NCBI RefSeq assembly: GCF_004521915.1 | Contig: NZ_SDKD01000006.1 | Coordinates: forward strand, 1-64,000 | DNA length: 64,000 nt | Source of the DNA: Brevibacillus migulae | Lineage (GTDB): Bacteria > Bacillota > Bacilli > Brevibacillales > Brevibacillaceae | Direction: 5' to 3' | In this document: positions 24,302-33,441 of the stretch, in pieces | Position numbering within the stretch: position 1 is the first letter of the stretch | Layout: each line of letters starts with the position of its first letter | Position numbers and translations under genes: made by a program | The notes under the pieces: generated by a model | Database searches by the model: none | What the model was told of the DNA's origin: nothing | The model's input: the letters and a program-made list of their open reading frames with translations, nothing else

Positions 24302-24476
24302 ACGGCCACCCCTTAATGCTTCATCTGCCCCTTATTATAGTCAATTGCTTCCCTGATGAGCAACCACCCTCAGCCGCATAAGTATCCAATTCGCTGTAAC
24401 TACTTGGAACGATATGGGACAACCTATATAGTAGTGGTAGAAAAGGACTCGATGAACACGCAAGGAGGGCTTGGGA

Positions 24477-25676
24477 TTGGAACAGATCATTGAAGTGCGC
24501 GGACACATTATCCGCGATAATATTTTGAAACAAATTGATGCCTCCGTCGAGCAGTATCAAGGTCGCTATAAGGTCTTGCAGCTAACCGTAGGCGATCAGG
24601 TAGATGATGAGTCTGTCGCGAAAATTGCCCTTGATTTGCCTGAAGAAAAGCTCGAGCTGATCTTAAATGAGCTAACCAATCTGGGGTGTGTGATCCCCCG
24701 CGCCGATGAAACGATCACGGTCAAGCTGGCAGAAAAGGATAAGGTGGTCCCGGATGATTTCTATTCCACCACCAATCATGCCACGGAAGTGTTTCTAAAT
24801 GGAGCCTGGGTCCGGGCCAAGCATCAGCGTATGGATGCTTGTCTGGTGATCAAAGGAGACGAGGTCCATTGTGTCAAGCTGCGGGATATCAAGAAAAATG
24901 ATCAGGTGATCTGCGGCAGCAGCGGGGTTCGCCTGGTTCTCCCCGAAGAAGCGGAGACCGGCAACGAATTTTCCTTCATGTCCAATGAGGTCAGCTCGGA
25001 ACGCCGGGTAGAGGTCATCGTGAAAAAGCTGGCGGAAGAAATGCGGGAAATCCATGCGCGCAAAGGGCGTATCGTGTTTGTCGCAGGTCCTGTCGTCATT
25101 CATACAGGAGGGCAGGAAGCTTTTCAAAATTTGATCCGCAAAGGCTATGTCAACGCGCTGCTCTCAGGCAACGCCTTGGCCGTACACGATATTGAACGCG
25201 CTCTTTTTGGCACATCCTTGGGAGTCAATCTGGATACCGGATCCGTCGTCCGTGGAGGGCATAAAAACCATATGCGTGCGATCAATGCGATCAACCGCTC
25301 CGAATCGATTGCAAAAGCGGTAGCGGACGGGACATTGACCAGCGGCATCATGTACGAATGCGTCAAGCATGGCGTACCCTTTGTGCTGGCTGGCTCTATC
25401 CGGGATGACGGCCCTTTGCCGGATACCATGATGGATCTGATCGAGGCCCAAGCCGCCTATGCGGAGCAGGTAGCGGATGCGGATATGGTGATCATGCTGT
25501 CGACGATGCTTCATGCGATCGGAACCGGCAATATGATGCCGAGCTGGATCAAGACCGTGTGCGTCGACATTAACCCAGCCGTCGTAACCAAGCTGATGGA
25601 CCGCGGTTCCTCACAGACAGTGGGGATCGTCACCGATGTCGGTCTCTTTTTGGCCATGCTGGAAAAAGAACTGTAG
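24477..25676 (+). CDS. TIGR00300 family protein (LOR/SDH domain; ornithine cyclodeaminase-like)
   Basis: The 399-residue protein resembles the TIGR00300 'LOR/SDH bifunctional' family, whose members include archaeal ornithine cyclodeaminases and the C-terminal part of cyanobacterial ArgZ/AgrE, which convert ornithine to proline with NAD. The N-terminal domain (VRGHIIRDNILKQIDASVEQ) is the LOR part. The C-terminal half has a Rossmann-like region with VFVAGPVVIHTGG and LLSGNALAVHDIERAL, and later IVTDVGLFLAMLEKEL. The start is placed at TTG 24477, 8 nt after GGAGG. It is followed by larC1 after 30 nt on the same strand. The substrate is not proven. Confidence 0.75.
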   Translation: MEQIIEVRGHIIRDNILKQIDASVEQYQGRYKVLQLTVGDQVDDESVAKIALDLPEEKLELILNELTNLGCVIPRADETITVKLAEKDKVVPDDFYSTTNHATEVFLNGAWVRAKHQRMDACLVIKGDEVHCVKLRDIKKNDQVICGSSGVRLVLPEEAETGNEFSFMSNEVSSERRVEVIVKKLAEEMREIHARKGRIVFVAGPVVIHTGGQEAFQNLIRKGYVNALLSGNALAVHDIERALFGTSLGVNLDTGSVVRGGHKNHMRAINAINRSESIAKAVADGTLTSGIMYECVKHGVPFVLAGSIRDDGPLPDTMMDLIEAQAAYAEQVADADMVIMLSTMLHAIGTGNMMPSWIKTVCVDINPAVVTKLMDRGSSQTVGIVTDVGLFLAMLEKEL

Positions 25677-25706
25677 AACTGCTGTGGAGGGGAGAACGAA
25701 AACGTT

Positions 25707-26606
25707 ATGAGAATCGCGTATTTGGATTGTTTTTCGGGAATCAGTGGCGATATGACCCTGGCGGCTTTGGTGGATGCGGGGGCGAATTGGGAGAAGATTG
25801 AAAGCGAATTGCGCAAGCTCCCCCTCTCTTCTTTTCGCCTGGAGTGGCGGGACGTCATGAAGACGGGGGTACGAGCGTTGAAGCTGGATGTGATCGAAGA
25901 GTCTTCTGCACCGCAAGCCGCCGTGCAGCTGAAAGTGATCCAGCACGGGCACAGTCATGATCACCACCACCATCATCACGACCATGACCACCATCACGGT
26001 CATGGCCACCATCACGGTCACGATCACGACCATACTCACGGTCACGACCACCACCACGGTCACGACCACCACCACGATCACGGTCATCATCACGAACACC
26101 GCGGGTATAAGGAAATTGTCCAGATGATTGAAGAAGCCGATTTCCATCCGCGCGTGGCCGCCCGCGCCCTGGCGATTTTTGCGAAAATCGGGGAGGCAGA
26201 AGCGAAAATCCACAACATTCCGATCGAGCGTGTGCATTTTCATGAGGTCGGAGCGCTTGATTCCATCGTGGATATCGTCGGCATCGCCCTGGCCTTGGAG
26301 GAGCTTTCGATTGACCAGCTCTATAGCGGTCCTGTTCCTACGGGAAACGGATATGTGCGCTGCGATCACGGGCTCTATCCGGTTCCGGCTCCCGCTACGC
26401 TGGAAATGCTCAAAGGCATTCCTCTGCGCAGCACGCAAGTCATGAAGGAGCTGACTACTCCAACAGGCGCTGGACTCGCTGCAGCGCTGGTGAAACAATT
26501 TGGTCCTGTCCCATCCATGACGGTCGAGGCAATTGGCTACGGTGCAGGCACCCGTGATTTGCCTGATCAGCCCAATGTATTGCGTGTATTGATTGGGAAT
26601 CTGTAA
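25707..26606 (+). CDS. larC1: LarC N-terminal half (LarC1) with His-rich insert
   Basis: LarC inserts nickel into the pyridinium-bisthiocarboxylate mononucleotide cofactor of lactate racemase-type enzymes. This 299-residue protein covers the LarC1 half: MRIAYLDCFSGISGDMTLAA at the start, HFHEVGALDSIVDIVG and CDHGLYPVPAPATLEMLKG later, and DLPDQPNVLRVLIG at the point where full-length LarC continues into LarC2. Between residues 80 and 131 lies a run of over 30 histidines mixed with Asp and Gly, a probable nickel store. The frame ends in a stop with no LarC2 part; the LarC2-like gene is 0.7 kb away on the other strand. Confidence 0.87.
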   Translation: MRIAYLDCFSGISGDMTLAALVDAGANWEKIESELRKLPLSSFRLEWRDVMKTGVRALKLDVIEESSAPQAAVQLKVIQHGHSHDHHHHHHDHDHHHGHGHHHGHDHDHTHGHDHHHGHDHHHDHGHHHEHRGYKEIVQMIEEADFHPRVAARALAIFAKIGEAEAKIHNIPIERVHFHEVGALDSIVDIVGIALALEELSIDQLYSGPVPTGNGYVRCDHGLYPVPAPATLEMLKGIPLRSTQVMKELTTPTGAGLAAALVKQFGPVPSMTVEAIGYGAGTRDLPDQPNVLRVLIGNL

Positions 26607-26629
26607 AAAAACTGTCAGCTACAGAAAAA

Positions 26630-26678
26630 GAAGACCCGCAAAGCTTCGGCTCATGCCTGCTGCTTTTGCGGGTCTTTT
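26630..26678. terminator. Bidirectional terminator between larC1 and the DJ-1 gene
   Basis: A 12-bp stem (26631-26642 with 26665-26676) is flanked by A-rich and T-rich ends. It sits between convergent genes. Confidence 0.8.
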
Positions 26679-26683
26679 CCTGA

Positions 26684-27241
26684 TTAATCCTGTTTCAACA
26701 AGCTGATGAACGCACGCATGAATCCGGGCAAATCCGGCCAGGCATGGGCCGAGACCAGATTTCCGTCCACATGAAGCGTTTCCTTCTGATACAGCGCCCC
26801 ACACGCTTCCACATCGGGACGGCATGCCTGATAGGCGGTCATTTCCCTGCCTTGCAAATACTCGCGCACCAGTGTCAGCACTTGGGAACCGTGGCAAATG
26901 GAAGCAACCGGTTTGTTTTCCGCAAAAAAATGAGCCACGATCGCTCCCAAGGATTCATGTAAACGAATGTATTCGGGCGCACGACCGCCGGGAATGATCA
27001 AACCGTCGTAATCGGCTGGATTGACGTCCGCGAATGCCGTGTGGGACGCAAGCTGATAAGCCGGTTTTTCCGTATAGGTCTCGCTGTGCGGCTCAAAATC
27101 ATGGCATACCGTATGCAAGATCTTTTTCGTTGGGGAAGCGATCACCGTGTCAAAGCCTTCCTCCAGACACCGGTAGTACGGATAATACACCTCCAGCGCC
27201 TCTACTGCATCCCCCGTCACGATCAGCACTTTTTTACTCAT
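26684..27241 (-). CDS. DJ-1/PfpI family protein
   Basis: The 185-residue protein has the DJ-1/PfpI flavodoxin-like fold: VLIVTGDAVEALEV at the start, the IIPGGRAPEYIR acid loop, and the nucleophile elbow with Cys116 in ASICHGSQ. Family members act as stress proteins, deglycases or amidases; the CHG elbow indicates a functional cysteine. It lies 69 nt downstream of the LarC2-like gene on the same strand and is probably co-transcribed. GCAGGAGG precedes the start ATG by 7 nt. Confidence 0.87.
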   Translation of the reverse strand: MSKKVLIVTGDAVEALEVYYPYYRCLEEGFDTVIASPTKKILHTVCHDFEPHSETYTEKPAYQLASHTAFADVNPADYDGLIIPGGRAPEYIRLHESLGAIVAHFFAENKPVASICHGSQVLTLVREYLQGREMTAYQACRPDVEACGALYQKETLHVDGNLVSAHAWPDLPGFMRAFISLLKQD

Positions 27242-27310
27242 GAAACAGCCTCCTGCCCTTTTCGTGGAATTTTATCTCGCTGTTATCATGTGTATGGTCC
27301 AACCAGTCGT

Positions 27311-28261
27311 TTATTCATCCTTTGTTGCCAAGCGTCTCGCTTCCAGATAGACAAGCGGGAGCGGCACATTGGCCATGCTTGCCAGCCGTGCACAAGCCTC
27401 ATATTCAGGTGATGCCTGCACTCGCTCTCCATGATGATAGCCCAGCTTGACCGGGACCTCTCCCCACTTGGTTTGCACTGTGGTGAATGAACGAGCCAGC
27501 CGATGGACGGCTACGGGAAAATACCGGATGCCAAATGTCGTTGTCTCTGCAAATATGACACTTTTGATCCCTTCCAGATCGCTGCGGTAGCAGAGCACCT
27601 GCATCATAACTCCCGGCCTGCTTTTTTTCATCGTCATCGGGATAAAGGTGACATCGTTCGCCCCTGCCTGCAGGAGTCGCTGCAGCGCATAAGCCATCCA
27701 CTCCGGACTTGTATCGTCGAGGTTGACCTGCAGCAGCAGCATCCCCTCATCGATATGCTCCTGCTGATGGTTTCTCTCTTCCCACCGGATGGGCACCCCT
27801 GCGTTGTCCTCCAGCAGGACGATTGCTGTCCTTCCAGCCATCGCTGTTTGCACGATCTGTCCAACTGGCCTATCCGTATAGCTCGCTCTCCTATGCTTTA
27901 GCCAGAGCAATGCGTGAGGGGACATGACTCCGTCTGCCCCCGCGCCTGTCCAATTGCCGACCGAGGTTCCTTCCAGCAAAGGAAAAAAAACCGTTTGCAT
28001 GCCTGTAGGTAAAACCAAGGGATGACAGATGATCTCCACCTCCTGCTCGAGGGCAGCCAATGCCAGCACTGCCAGCTTTTCCTCGTCCCACGCGGATGCT
28101 GTCCCGGTAAAATAAGGACGGAATTCTTCTGCTTGATCCAGCAAGGCTTGAACCCAGTCTGCCGTCGGCTGTGTTTGCTCTGGAATGCGATTTACCTGCC
28201 GCAAGCACTGCGCCAAGGGAGCAAGCCGCAGAGGCACTTCACTATGTATATACAATTTCAT
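27311..28261 (-). CDS. larC2: LarC2-like protein with divergent N-terminal domain
   Basis: The C-terminal ~140 residues (about 175-316) match LarC2: LLLQVNLDDTSPEW, the helix YALQRLLQAGANDVTFIPMT, MKKSRPGVMMQVLC, and ETTTFGIRYFPV. The first ~170 residues do not keep the LarC1 motifs, though HPLVLPTGM and SPHALLWLKHR fall in the order of the LarC1 SPLPLG and PAPATLELL segments, so this may be a decayed LarC1 domain. In Lactiplantibacillus LarC1 and LarC2 are joined by a programmed frameshift; here the partner larC1 is convergent. The start ATG 28261 has GGGGAGG 6 nt upstream. No larA, larB or larE is in the window. Confidence 0.78.
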   Translation of the reverse strand: MKLYIHSEVPLRLAPLAQCLRQVNRIPEQTQPTADWVQALLDQAEEFRPYFTGTASAWDEEKLAVLALAALEQEVEIICHPLVLPTGMQTVFFPLLEGTSVGNWTGAGADGVMSPHALLWLKHRRASYTDRPVGQIVQTAMAGRTAIVLLEDNAGVPIRWEERNHQQEHIDEGMLLLQVNLDDTSPEWMAYALQRLLQAGANDVTFIPMTMKKSRPGVMMQVLCYRSDLEGIKSVIFAETTTFGIRYFPVAVHRLARSFTTVQTKWGEVPVKLGYHHGERVQASPEYEACARLASMANVPLPLVYLEARRLATKDE

Positions 28262-28409
28262 GGATATCCTCCCCGCCAAACGTACTCTCTTCTTTGCATC
28301 ATACACCATACTCCCTGTTGTCCCCAGTGTGAATGGTAAAAAGTATCTCGGTTAAACATGCGCGGCTGGCAGAAAACTACAAGAGAAACTATCGGCTGGA
28401 GGGAGAAGG

Positions 28410-29435
28410 ATGCGTTTCTTACGCCTCTATGTTGCAATCAGCTTGCTCACAAGCTTTTTTCTGATTTCAGGCAGCAGTGCGGAAGCCATTTCGTTTGCTC
28501 CCCCCAAAAAAGGAGCATCCTCTGCTTCTTCACTTTTGCAGCGGCGTCTTGAATTCTTTCAACAAATGGAAGCCTTGTACGGGATTCCATGGTCGTATCT
28601 GGCTGCTGTCGATCAATATGAGCGTACCATGAAAAAACGGAAAAAACAGGAGGAGCCCACCTCACGACTGACCGATCTGATCATTCATCCGACTATCTGG
28701 TGCGGCTACACGAACCCGGAGAAAGATGATAATGACCTGTCCTCGATTTCCTTCTTTGGCGGCATCGGGCAAGACGGCGATGGCGACGGCCTTGCCAGCC
28801 AGGAAAATGATCTCGATGTATGGACGACGATGATCCGCTTTTTGGGCGAATACGGTTTTTCCCGCGATGATTTGCGTATCGGGCTGTGGATGTACTACCA
28901 ACGGGATCAAGCGGTGAAGACAATCGTTCAGTTTGCTTCGATTTACGAGAAATACCAGACGCTTGACCTCGGCCGGCATGCGTTTCCCATCCCCAGACGC
29001 TATGAATACAGCTATAAAGATACATGGGGAGACGCGCGCGGCTGGGGAGGAAGACGCATCCACGAAGGAACGGACATTTTTGCCAGCCACGGCACCCCTG
29101 TTTTAAGCACCGGTTATGGTGTGGTGGAAGTGGTTGGCTGGAACCGCTATGGCGGATGGCGGATCGGGATGCGCGATATGGACAATGTGTACCATTACTT
29201 TGCTCATCTATCCGCATTTAAAAAGGGCTTGAAGCCAGGCGATATCGTGGAGCCCGGAGAAGTGATCGGCTACGTCGGTAGCTCTGGATACGGACGGCCA
29301 GGGACTTCAGGAAAATTCCCTCCTCATCTGCACTACGGGATGTATCGTGATATGGGATATGCCGAATGGGCTTTCAATCCTTATTCCTACCTCAAACTTT
29401 GGGAACGGCAGGCCCGCAGCAAAAGAAAAAAATAA
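28410..29435 (+). CDS. lytH: LytH-type M23 endopeptidase (sporulation cell wall)
   Basis: The 341-residue protein has a signal peptide (about 1-26), a helical N-terminal region (40-190), and a C-terminal M23/LytM domain with zinc ligands H218 and D222 in RRIHEGTDIF and the HLH pair H306/H308 in PPHLHYGMY. B. subtilis LytH (YunA) is a sporulation-specific L-Ala-D-Glu endopeptidase that creates single L-alanine side chains in cortex peptidoglycan. The arrangement of domains and the neighbourhood near lipA and yunB agree with this. Start ATG 28410 follows GAGGGAG. No sporulation promoter was assigned. Confidence 0.85.
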   Translation: MRFLRLYVAISLLTSFFLISGSSAEAISFAPPKKGASSASSLLQRRLEFFQQMEALYGIPWSYLAAVDQYERTMKKRKKQEEPTSRLTDLIIHPTIWCGYTNPEKDDNDLSSISFFGGIGQDGDGDGLASQENDLDVWTTMIRFLGEYGFSRDDLRIGLWMYYQRDQAVKTIVQFASIYEKYQTLDLGRHAFPIPRRYEYSYKDTWGDARGWGGRRIHEGTDIFASHGTPVLSTGYGVVEVVGWNRYGGWRIGMRDMDNVYHYFAHLSAFKKGLKPGDIVEPGEVIGYVGSSGYGRPGTSGKFPPHLHYGMYRDMGYAEWAFNPYSYLKLWERQARSKRKK

Positions 29436-29447
29436 GCGGCTTCATAA

Positions 29448-29483
29448 GCAGAGGCTCCGCTGTATTCATCGCGGAGCCTCTGC
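29448..29483. terminator. Strong hairpin between convergent genes
   Basis: A perfect 13-bp GC-rich stem (29448-29460 with 29471-29483) lies between lytH and the convergent GerC-type gene. The T-runs on either side are weak, so it may be a stabilising 3' hairpin as well as a terminator. Confidence 0.65.
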
Positions 29484-29516
29484 TGAACGCACTTTTGATT
29501 CTGGAAGAAATCGGAG

Positions 29517-30731
29517 TCAATTGCCCATTTGAATCGTCTGCAATGGAATATGACCTAGCGCTTGCTGCATTCCCTGGTTCCTGCCGAGCGCTAGCATGGA
29601 ATCGGGTTCAATGCTGCTGGTTTGAAGGGTTCCAAAGCCGATGACGACAAAATCTGTATGTACGGCGAACTTGGCATTTGCAAATGCTTTCTCCGCCATT
29701 TCTTTATGCCATTCACCGTGATATTTGGCCCGTACATAGTCGGTCAGATTGGCTGGTTCTACCCCGAGCTTCTGCAGCTTTTTCAGTAGTTCCAAGCCCT
29801 GCCTGTCCAATTCGTGCTCGAGATCCTTCTCTACCTTCACCCATTCATCCGGATTCTCGAGATCTCTTCTCCCCGTATAGGCAAGCACGCGGGCGTAGAT
29901 CTTCATATCAATCTGAAAGCTCGGAGCCTCCACACCGCCGTGAACCTTGACTTTCGAGTCTGAAGTAACGAAGTCGACTACAATTTCCACATGCTTCTTT
30001 CCTGTGTCTTCTTCCGTGATGGTGAAATTCATATCCGGAAGCTGAAGCCGCGCCCGAATCGCTTGATTGATCTTTCCTTCCCGATCCGTAAGAAACCCAA
30101 TCAGCTTGTCTCGTTTAAACAAGGCAATTTTTGTAATTTGAATATCCCCTTGCTGCTGCTCCAAATATGGCAGGTCCAAGTCGGAAGTCTCTCCATGCAG
30201 GCGGAAAATGGTATCATGTATCGTTAAAAAAGAGTGAAAGGCTGTATCACGTCGGGGATGGAGCAAATCATTCAGAAATTGGTTAATCTCCGGCTTGTTT
30301 TCGTACTTTGCCCCCATCAGGCCTTCCACGCTTCCCTTAACGATCGCCACGAACACATTATCGCCTACAGCGGGATTGCGGTAGAGATTTTCAATGACCT
30401 CTCTGATGCCTACCTTCCTTGCGTATTCTTCACTAAACAATACGACACGCAACTGAGCCAGTGACATGGTCTTTTCCGATTTGGGGGATAAGGTCATCAA
30501 TGCTTCATTGGGGAAAGCGGCAATCGTTTTGTACATTTGCGTCTTTTCCTTTGCTTCCTTGGATGGCTCCGGCAGCGTGACGACGATTTTTGCCTGCCTG
30601 GGATTCAAATAATCAAATCCCATCACCCCAATCATCCCCAAATCCTCCAGAGCTGGCCTCTCCATTACGACGGCACATCCCGAGGATAAGGCCGCAAGCA
30701 GACATAGCTGAAAGATTGCCACTAGACGCAT
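29517..30731 (-). CDS. Ger(x)C-family spore germination lipoprotein (C subunit)
   Basis: The 404-residue protein starts with a lipoprotein signal ending LSSGC, as expected of the C subunit of nutrient germinant receptors. After it come LEDLGMIGVMGFDYL and a series of alpha/beta domains, ending in the conserved region DYVRAKYHGEWHKEMAEKAF. The subunit sits on the outer face of the inner spore membrane. The start ATG overlaps the stop codon of the B-subunit gene (TGATG), giving translational coupling; a GTG one codon earlier is an alternative. The gene is the last of the A-B-C operon. Confidence 0.9.
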   Translation of the reverse strand: MRLVAIFQLCLLAALSSGCAVVMERPALEDLGMIGVMGFDYLNPRQAKIVVTLPEPSKEAKEKTQMYKTIAAFPNEALMTLSPKSEKTMSLAQLRVVLFSEEYARKVGIREVIENLYRNPAVGDNVFVAIVKGSVEGLMGAKYENKPEINQFLNDLLHPRRDTAFHSFLTIHDTIFRLHGETSDLDLPYLEQQQGDIQITKIALFKRDKLIGFLTDREGKINQAIRARLQLPDMNFTITEEDTGKKHVEIVVDFVTSDSKVKVHGGVEAPSFQIDMKIYARVLAYTGRRDLENPDEWVKVEKDLEHELDRQGLELLKKLQKLGVEPANLTDYVRAKYHGEWHKEMAEKAFANAKFAVHTDFVVIGFGTLQTSSIEPDSMLALGRNQGMQQALGHIPLQTIQMGN

Positions 30732-31819
30732 CACGGATTTATCCCTCCCAATCGCTTGCGAATCCAGTGTATGACGAGCAGCAGATTTGGCCACAGAACC
30801 ATTAGGTACCCCAGATAGATAACTAGATGTTCAAAAAGAAACGCTTGCAGTTTTAAGGAGATGACACCTCGCCATGGATAGGAGACCACCAAGCCAACCA
30901 GGACAAAATAGATGGCTCTTCGTTTCTCCAGGATGGAATCCAGGCTGATCTTGGCTGCCCACAGATAAGCGCTGATCGTGGTCAGGATCAAAAAAATCCA
31001 GATCGCAATGCCAAAATTCTCAATGCGCTCCAAAAAGGAAAGCTCCACCGCTTTAAACAGGTTCAATACCGGGTACATCAAATGCTCCATCTGCCATTCG
31101 GAAAAGTACACCACACTGGTAAAAGAGACGGCCACATAAGTAGCCACGGATATCCACAGCCCGATGGAGGCATGCCGCAGCGCCTTTTTTTGATGCTGGA
31201 TATACGGGAAATACAGGAGCATCAATTCATAACCAAGCACGGCCGGAGACCCCTCCCTTAGCCCATCTAAAACCTCGAACATCGAAAGGTTGAGTAGGGG
31301 ATAAATATGGACAAAGATCCCCTTCTGCAAGCCCCATTGCAGGTAGTAGACTAACCATATTGTGGCAAAGAAGCCCAAAATGCAGAAACGGGCAACGGCT
31401 TTGATTCCCCCGTGTGCGATATAGAGTGCTACACAAACCAATAGGAAAAGGGGAACCCGCACTGTGCGTTCGGGAAGCGTAACTGTCTGCACCAATCGAA
31501 TGTAAACCTCGCTTACAGTCGCAATCGTCAGCAAGGAATAAACCAACAGGACCAGATTGCTCAGCTTCCCCAGCCATTTCCCCAACAAGATCTCGTTAAT
31601 CGTATACAAGTTTTGATTCGGATAGCGAATGCCAAGCAGATACATGGGGATGAGTGTCAGTTGGGCCAACACCCCAATGATGAAGAGTATCCACCATTGG
31701 TTGTAACCCATCGCGCTCATATCATGCGGCAGAGTAAGCAGGTTCATGCCAATGATGACATTTTGCACGAGAAAAATGACATGAAAGGTGTTGAGTTTTT
31801 CGATAAGCCCTTTGTCCAT
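30731..31819 (-). CDS. Spore germination permease (GerAB/GerKB type, B subunit)
   Basis: The 362-residue protein has about ten hydrophobic segments and belongs to the spore germination permease branch of the APC superfamily. The B subunit binds the nutrient germinant in the inner spore membrane. The N-terminus (TFHVIFLVQNVIIGMNLLTLP) and the SYPWRGVISLKLQ segment fit the family. The start ATG 31819 has GAGGAGT upstream, and the gap to the A-subunit gene is 6 nt. The germinant cannot be told from sequence. Confidence 0.9.
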   Translation of the reverse strand: MDKGLIEKLNTFHVIFLVQNVIIGMNLLTLPHDMSAMGYNQWWILFIIGVLAQLTLIPMYLLGIRYPNQNLYTINEILLGKWLGKLSNLVLLVYSLLTIATVSEVYIRLVQTVTLPERTVRVPLFLLVCVALYIAHGGIKAVARFCILGFFATIWLVYYLQWGLQKGIFVHIYPLLNLSMFEVLDGLREGSPAVLGYELMLLYFPYIQHQKKALRHASIGLWISVATYVAVSFTSVVYFSEWQMEHLMYPVLNLFKAVELSFLERIENFGIAIWIFLILTTISAYLWAAKISLDSILEKRRAIYFVLVGLVVSYPWRGVISLKLQAFLFEHLVIYLGYLMVLWPNLLLVIHWIRKRLGGINP

Positions 31820-31825
31820 ATAAGA

Positions 31826-33331
31826 CTACTCCTCATCCGTAGGGCGCACACTCGGATTTTTGGTTCGAGTCATTCCTTTACGCTTCAACATGTAGTTGAT
31901 TGGCGCTCGAATCACGCTATCGGTGATATCAGTCCATTGCCGCAAAATGACTGGCGCCAAAAAGGGAGTCCCCAAGGAAGTCAAACTCAAGAGGTGTGCA
32001 AAGAGAAATGCCAATGCCAGCATTTGCCCAAAGATGCCTAGCCAGCCCGCCATCAAAATCATTCCGTAACGGACGAAGCGAATCGCATTACTCATGAGAA
32101 AATTGGGAGGTAAAAAAGACAGCAGCGCCGATACGGAAACCACCACGATCAGAATATTGCTGGCTAATCCTGCTTCGACCGATGCTGTCCCGATCACAAT
32201 ACCGCCTACGATACCGATCGTTTGACCGATTTTGGTCGGCATGCGTACCCCTGCCTCCCGCAAGATCTCAATAACCAATTCAATAATCAATACCTCGATC
32301 AGTGGAGGAAAAGGCACTTTGCTGCGGGATTCGGAGAGAATCGTCAACAATGCGGGCGGAAGCATTTCCGGATGATACGTCAGTACCGACACATACGTAG
32401 CGGTTAGCAAAATGGTGACAAACATTCCCATCATCCGGATAAACCGCAACAAAGTAGCCGTTGACCAATGATTGTAGAAATCTTCCGGGCTCGTAAACAT
32501 TTCTAGGAAGCTGGACGGGGCGATCGCTGCTTCTGGACTGCCATCCATCATGACCAGAACGCGCCCGTCAAGCAATGCCTTTACAGCCGTATCTGGCCTG
32601 GAAGTAACCGCAAATTGTGGAAAAGGAGAATACGGTTTATCCTCAATCATTTGCTTCAATTCCATGAGGCTGACAAATCCCGCAAACTCCACATTGCGTA
32701 CCCTTTGTATCAACCTTTCTACATTTTCCGAGTTGGCGATATTCTGCATATACAAGATAGAAACGCTTACCCTCGCTTCCGTTCCCAGCAGAAACGTTTT
32801 GATTTTCAGATGCGTGCTGATGATCCTGCGGCGTATCAAAGAATGATTGCTGCTGAGTGATTCGACCAATCCATCCTGCGGTCCTAATACCGTTGACTCT
32901 GTTTCCGTACGCGAAATGCTGCGTTGTGGGATTTTATTGGTATTGATCTGGATGATCAGATGACGATCTGGAAACATCAAAATGGAAAAACCGCTCAGCA
33001 AATTTTTCAACAGCTTGGGCAGCTCGTCATTCTTCAGTTCTCCCGCTAGCGGCAGTGCATGCCTCGGATCATCGTATTTCTTTGCTTGCAACGGCTCTAA
33101 GACGTGCTCCTGCAATAACGCTTCTTCGACCATAGTTTTCACATAAACCATCGTGACAGGTTCGCCATGCAGCGTAAATTCCTTGTAGATGACGTCATCA
33201 GCATCCTGTAGTTCCTGCTGGATCGCCTCTTTGGTGATTTCCCGCTTGTCTTCCGGATAGGTCAAATCCCTCTGATTGGTGCTTGGCGATGTTCGCTGTA
33301 CCTGATTGCGCCACCAATGCCACAAAGCCAT
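31826..33331 (-). CDS. Spore germination receptor A subunit (GerAA/GerKA type)
   Basis: The 501-residue protein has the N-terminal soluble domain of GerA subunits (about 20-260) with DGLVESLSSNHSLIRRRI, LKIKTFLLG and VSVSILYMQNIANSENVERL. It continues into a domain of about five membrane helices with MDGSPEAAIAPSSF, TYHPEMLPPALLTILSESR, VPFPPLIEVLIIELVIEILR and IGQTIGIVGGIVIG. The start ATG 33331 has GGAGGG 6 nt upstream. A forespore-type promoter (33397-33427) lies upstream. With the B and C genes it makes one complete receptor. Confidence 0.93.
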   Translation of the reverse strand: MALWHWWRNQVQRTSPSTNQRDLTYPEDKREITKEAIQQELQDADDVIYKEFTLHGEPVTMVYVKTMVEEALLQEHVLEPLQAKKYDDPRHALPLAGELKNDELPKLLKNLLSGFSILMFPDRHLIIQINTNKIPQRSISRTETESTVLGPQDGLVESLSSNHSLIRRRIISTHLKIKTFLLGTEARVSVSILYMQNIANSENVERLIQRVRNVEFAGFVSLMELKQMIEDKPYSPFPQFAVTSRPDTAVKALLDGRVLVMMDGSPEAAIAPSSFLEMFTSPEDFYNHWSTATLLRFIRMMGMFVTILLTATYVSVLTYHPEMLPPALLTILSESRSKVPFPPLIEVLIIELVIEILREAGVRMPTKIGQTIGIVGGIVIGTASVEAGLASNILIVVVSVSALLSFLPPNFLMSNAIRFVRYGMILMAGWLGIFGQMLALAFLFAHLLSLTSLGTPFLAPVILRQWTDITDSVIRAPINYMLKRKGMTRTKNPSVRPTDEE

Positions 33332-33396
33332 GACTTTCCCTCCATCCAGCCCAGACGTAAACGTGCGAACGCAATCCTTGATATGGAAATTGTTCT

Positions 33397-33427
33397 TACT
33401 ATGCCCAGCAATTGGAGGAATCATCCA
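33397..33427 (-). promoter_or_regulatory. Candidate sigma-G promoter of the germination operon
   Basis: On the minus strand TGGATG (33427-33422) and CATAGTA (33403-33397) are separated by 18 bp. This approximates the sigma-G pattern TGAATA-N17/18-CATACTA and lies about 66 bp before the receptor A-subunit start. Confidence 0.5.
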
Positions 33428-33441
33428 ACGATGTCCCGATC

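Noticed and set aside
25957..26103. Short CAC/CAT-rich repeats that could look like an array
   Set aside because: They encode the histidine-rich insert of LarC1; units are irregular and there are no spacers, so this is not CRISPR.
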